This document shows, one piece after another, positions 21,398 to 22,552 of a stretch of 22,552 nt of DNA. The stretch is from an uncultured Ruminococcus sp. (GTDB taxonomy: Bacteria > Bacillota > Clostridia > Oscillospirales > CAG-272). The notes under the pieces are model-generated. The model saw nothing but the letters and a program-made list of their open reading frames with translations, made no database searches and was not told the DNA's origin. The stretch spans positions 1-22,552 of the forward strand of contig CADBTH010000092.1 in assembly GCA_902797495.1 (NCBI GenBank), given 5' to 3'. The translations under genes and the position numbers were made by a program. How positions within the stretch are numbered: position 1 is the stretch's first letter; every line of letters starts with the position of its first letter.

Positions 21398-22306
21398 ATG
21401 ACGGAAAAAAACGCTTTACCGGAGCTCCCGACCTGTTACGAACGAATGACCGACTTTATCGGAAAACTGCTCGAACGATATCCCGCCCTGTCGTTCGGAT
21501 ACCTCGGCTCGACCGTGCTCGGAAGGGGGATACCTCTTCTGACGATGGGGGACGAGGGGGCGGCGCGGGCTTATCTCTACGTCGGAGCACACCACGGCAT
21601 GGAGCATATAACGTCGTCCGTCCTCCTCGCCTTCGCGGGCGAGTTTCTCAGCGCGGCGGAAAGAGACGGCGCGCCGCCGTATACTCTGTACGTCGTGCCC
21701 TCTCTCAACTGCGACGGGGTCGAGATCGAAATATCGGGCGTTCCCGACGGGTGCATACTGAAGGAGCGGCTCCTTGCGATGAACGGCTCGGACGACTTCA
21801 CGAAGTGGCAGGCGAACGCGAGAGGAGTCGACCTCAACCACAACTACGACGCCGGCTTTTACGAGTACAAAGAAGTCGAACGGACCCTCGGCATCAACGG
21901 CGGCGCGCCCACGAAATACTCGGGAAATTTCCCCGAGAGCGAGCCGGAGGTCGGCGCACTTTGCAATTTCATCAGATTCAACAGAGAGATAAAGGGATGT
22001 CTGACCCTTCACACCCAGGGAGAAGAGATCTACTTCGGCGACTCCTCCCGCGTTCCGTGCGCCGGGGCTCTCGCCGCGGCGATCGGAGAGGCGACGGGGT
22101 ACCGCGTCTGCCGTCCGGAGGGGAGCGCGCTCTACGGCGGTATGACCGATTGGGTCACGTCAGCCCTCGGGATACCGTCGTTCACCGTCGAGTGCGGAAA
22201 AGGCGAGAACCCGCTTCCCTCCTCCGATCTGCCGAAGATCTATTCAAGGCTTCGCCGTCTTCTGTTCACGTTTCCTTCGATGGCTGAGAAGTTCTGCGGC
22301 GCATAA
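21398..22306 (+). CDS. M14-family zinc carboxypeptidase (gamma-D-Glu-DAP peptidase-like)
   Basis: This 302-aa metallopeptidase has the carboxypeptidase A fold. Zinc ligands are His66 and Glu69 (GAHHGMEH) and His205 (LTLHTQGEE); the catalytic Glu265 is in FTVECGKG. The substrate-binding block reads ANARGVDLNHNYDAGF, so the usual Asn-Arg pair appears as Asn147-His148. Bacterial members of this type often cut gamma-D-glutamyl bonds in cell-wall peptides, which fits an intracellular muropeptide-recycling role because no signal peptide is present. The substrate cannot be fixed from sequence. The ribosome site GGAGGTGAT is a nine-base perfect match to the 16S rRNA end, so translation should be efficient. 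Confidence 0.88.
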   Translation: MTEKNALPELPTCYERMTDFIGKLLERYPALSFGYLGSTVLGRGIPLLTMGDEGAARAYLYVGAHHGMEHITSSVLLAFAGEFLSAAERDGAPPYTLYVVPSLNCDGVEIEISGVPDGCILKERLLAMNGSDDFTKWQANARGVDLNHNYDAGFYEYKEVERTLGINGGAPTKYSGNFPESEPEVGALCNFIRFNREIKGCLTLHTQGEEIYFGDSSRVPCAGALAAAIGEATGYRVCRPEGSALYGGMTDWVTSALGIPSFTVECGKGENPLPSSDLPKIYSRLRRLLFTFPSMAEKFCGA

Positions 22307-22377
22307 ACTATCAAAAAAACGCAAAGAATAGTTTGAGCGGCGGATAATCTTGTGCAAAACGGCAAAGATTATCAAAC
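22305..22377. other. Two overlapping inverted repeats after the peptidase gene
   Basis: AAACTAT (22305-22311) pairs with ATAGTTT (22328-22334). GATAATCTT (22343-22351) pairs with AAGATTATC (22365-22373) and can be extended by GTTT/AAAC (22331-22334 with 22374-22377). The two structures compete for 22331-22334. No U-tract follows, so termination is not clear. The second repeat ends nine bases before the -35 box of the rpsL promoter. Confidence 0.55.
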
Positions 22378-22381
22378 GACC

Positions 22382-22410
22382 TTGACATTTATATAATATA
22401 GTGTTATAAT
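22382..22410 (+). promoter_or_regulatory. Perfect consensus sigma-A promoter of the str operon
   Basis: TTGACA (22382-22387) and TATAAT (22405-22410) are separated by exactly 17 bases, the ideal for a vegetative promoter. Transcription should start near 22417, giving a leader of about 100 bases before rpsL. Confidence 0.92.
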
Positions 22411-22417
22411 ACCCTTG

Positions 22418-22448
22418 TTGCGAACGGGACAACTGCGCCCTCTCGCAA
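22418..22448 (+). other. Hairpin at the 5' end of the rpsL leader
   Basis: TTGCGA (22418-22423) and TCGCAA (22443-22448) can pair, with an inner GGG/CCC stem (22426-22428 with 22438-22440). It would form at the predicted 5' end of the mRNA. The fold is by eye and may be incidental. Confidence 0.45.
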
Positions 22449-22518
22449 AAACGGATACCGACCCAGTCTCTCGGGTTTGTATAATAAACACTTATTACTG
22501 AAGAAAAGGAGGAAAGAA

Positions 22519-22552
22519 ATGCCAACCTTTAACCAGCTCGTTAAGCAAGGCA
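22519..22552 (+). CDS. rpsL: Ribosomal protein S12, N-terminal fragment (cut by window edge)
   Basis: Only eleven codons are in the window: MPTFNQLVKQG. This is the highly conserved start of ribosomal protein S12, part of the decoding centre of the small subunit and normally first gene of the str operon (rpsL-rpsG-fusA-tuf). AGGAGG lies six bases before ATG 22519, and the perfect promoter and leader upstream fit a highly expressed ribosomal operon. Confidence 0.9.
   Translation, partial: MPTFNQLVKQG

Overview
The window is a gene-dense, GC-rich chromosomal segment from an anaerobic Bacillota, most likely a member of class Clostridia. The grounds are a six-subunit Rnf complex in the clostridial order rnfCDGEAB, strong GGAGG ribosome sites, consensus sigma-A promoters, a CwlD-like amidase, a monoderm-type membrane HtrA and a PpiC without signal peptide. 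I cannot place it to family from sequence alone. There are 18 protein genes. The two at the window edges are cut: pnp at the left and rpsL at the right. I see no rRNA, tRNA, CRISPR array, transposase or prophage gene, and no gene-free stretch above 300 bases.

Layout. 1-1748: end of polynucleotide phosphorylase, then a membrane-anchored VanY-type D,D-carboxypeptidase. 1885-5701: a membrane HtrA protease followed by an OmpR-class regulator and a sensor kinase, an arrangement like the Bacillus CssRS/HtrA secretion-stress module. 5787-8401 (minus): a SecB-like small protein overlapping recG. 8556-10236: a cytoplasmic parvulin and a monoacylglycerol-lipase-like hydrolase, read divergently. 10313-16514 (minus): rnfC-D-G-E-A-B plus a cytidylate-kinase-like gene, from one clear promoter. 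16726-21270 (minus): radA, a CwlD-like amidase, a trigger-factor-like lipoprotein and an unknown six-helix membrane protein. 21398-22306: an M14 metallopeptidase. 22382 onward: a perfect promoter and the start of rpsL, the first gene of the str operon.

How the genes relate. The rnf genes form one energy-conserving machine (ferredoxin:NAD+ oxidoreductase coupled to ion transport). Four separate loci deal with protein folding or quality control: HtrA, the SecB-like protein, PpiC and the surface trigger-factor-like protein. Three encode cell-wall peptidases or amidases.

The most interesting signals are: (i) a bipartite palindromic repeat present three times at gene 3' ends, with paired compensatory changes in its arms; (ii) a trigger-factor-like protein carrying both a lipobox and a C-terminal membrane helix; (iii) an HtrA/two-component locus whose sensor domain has six cysteines; (iv) an 18-bp palindrome on the rnf promoter; (v) acidic or Thr/Glu-rich extensions on three Rnf subunits. 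All functional calls are from reading motifs; no database search was run.
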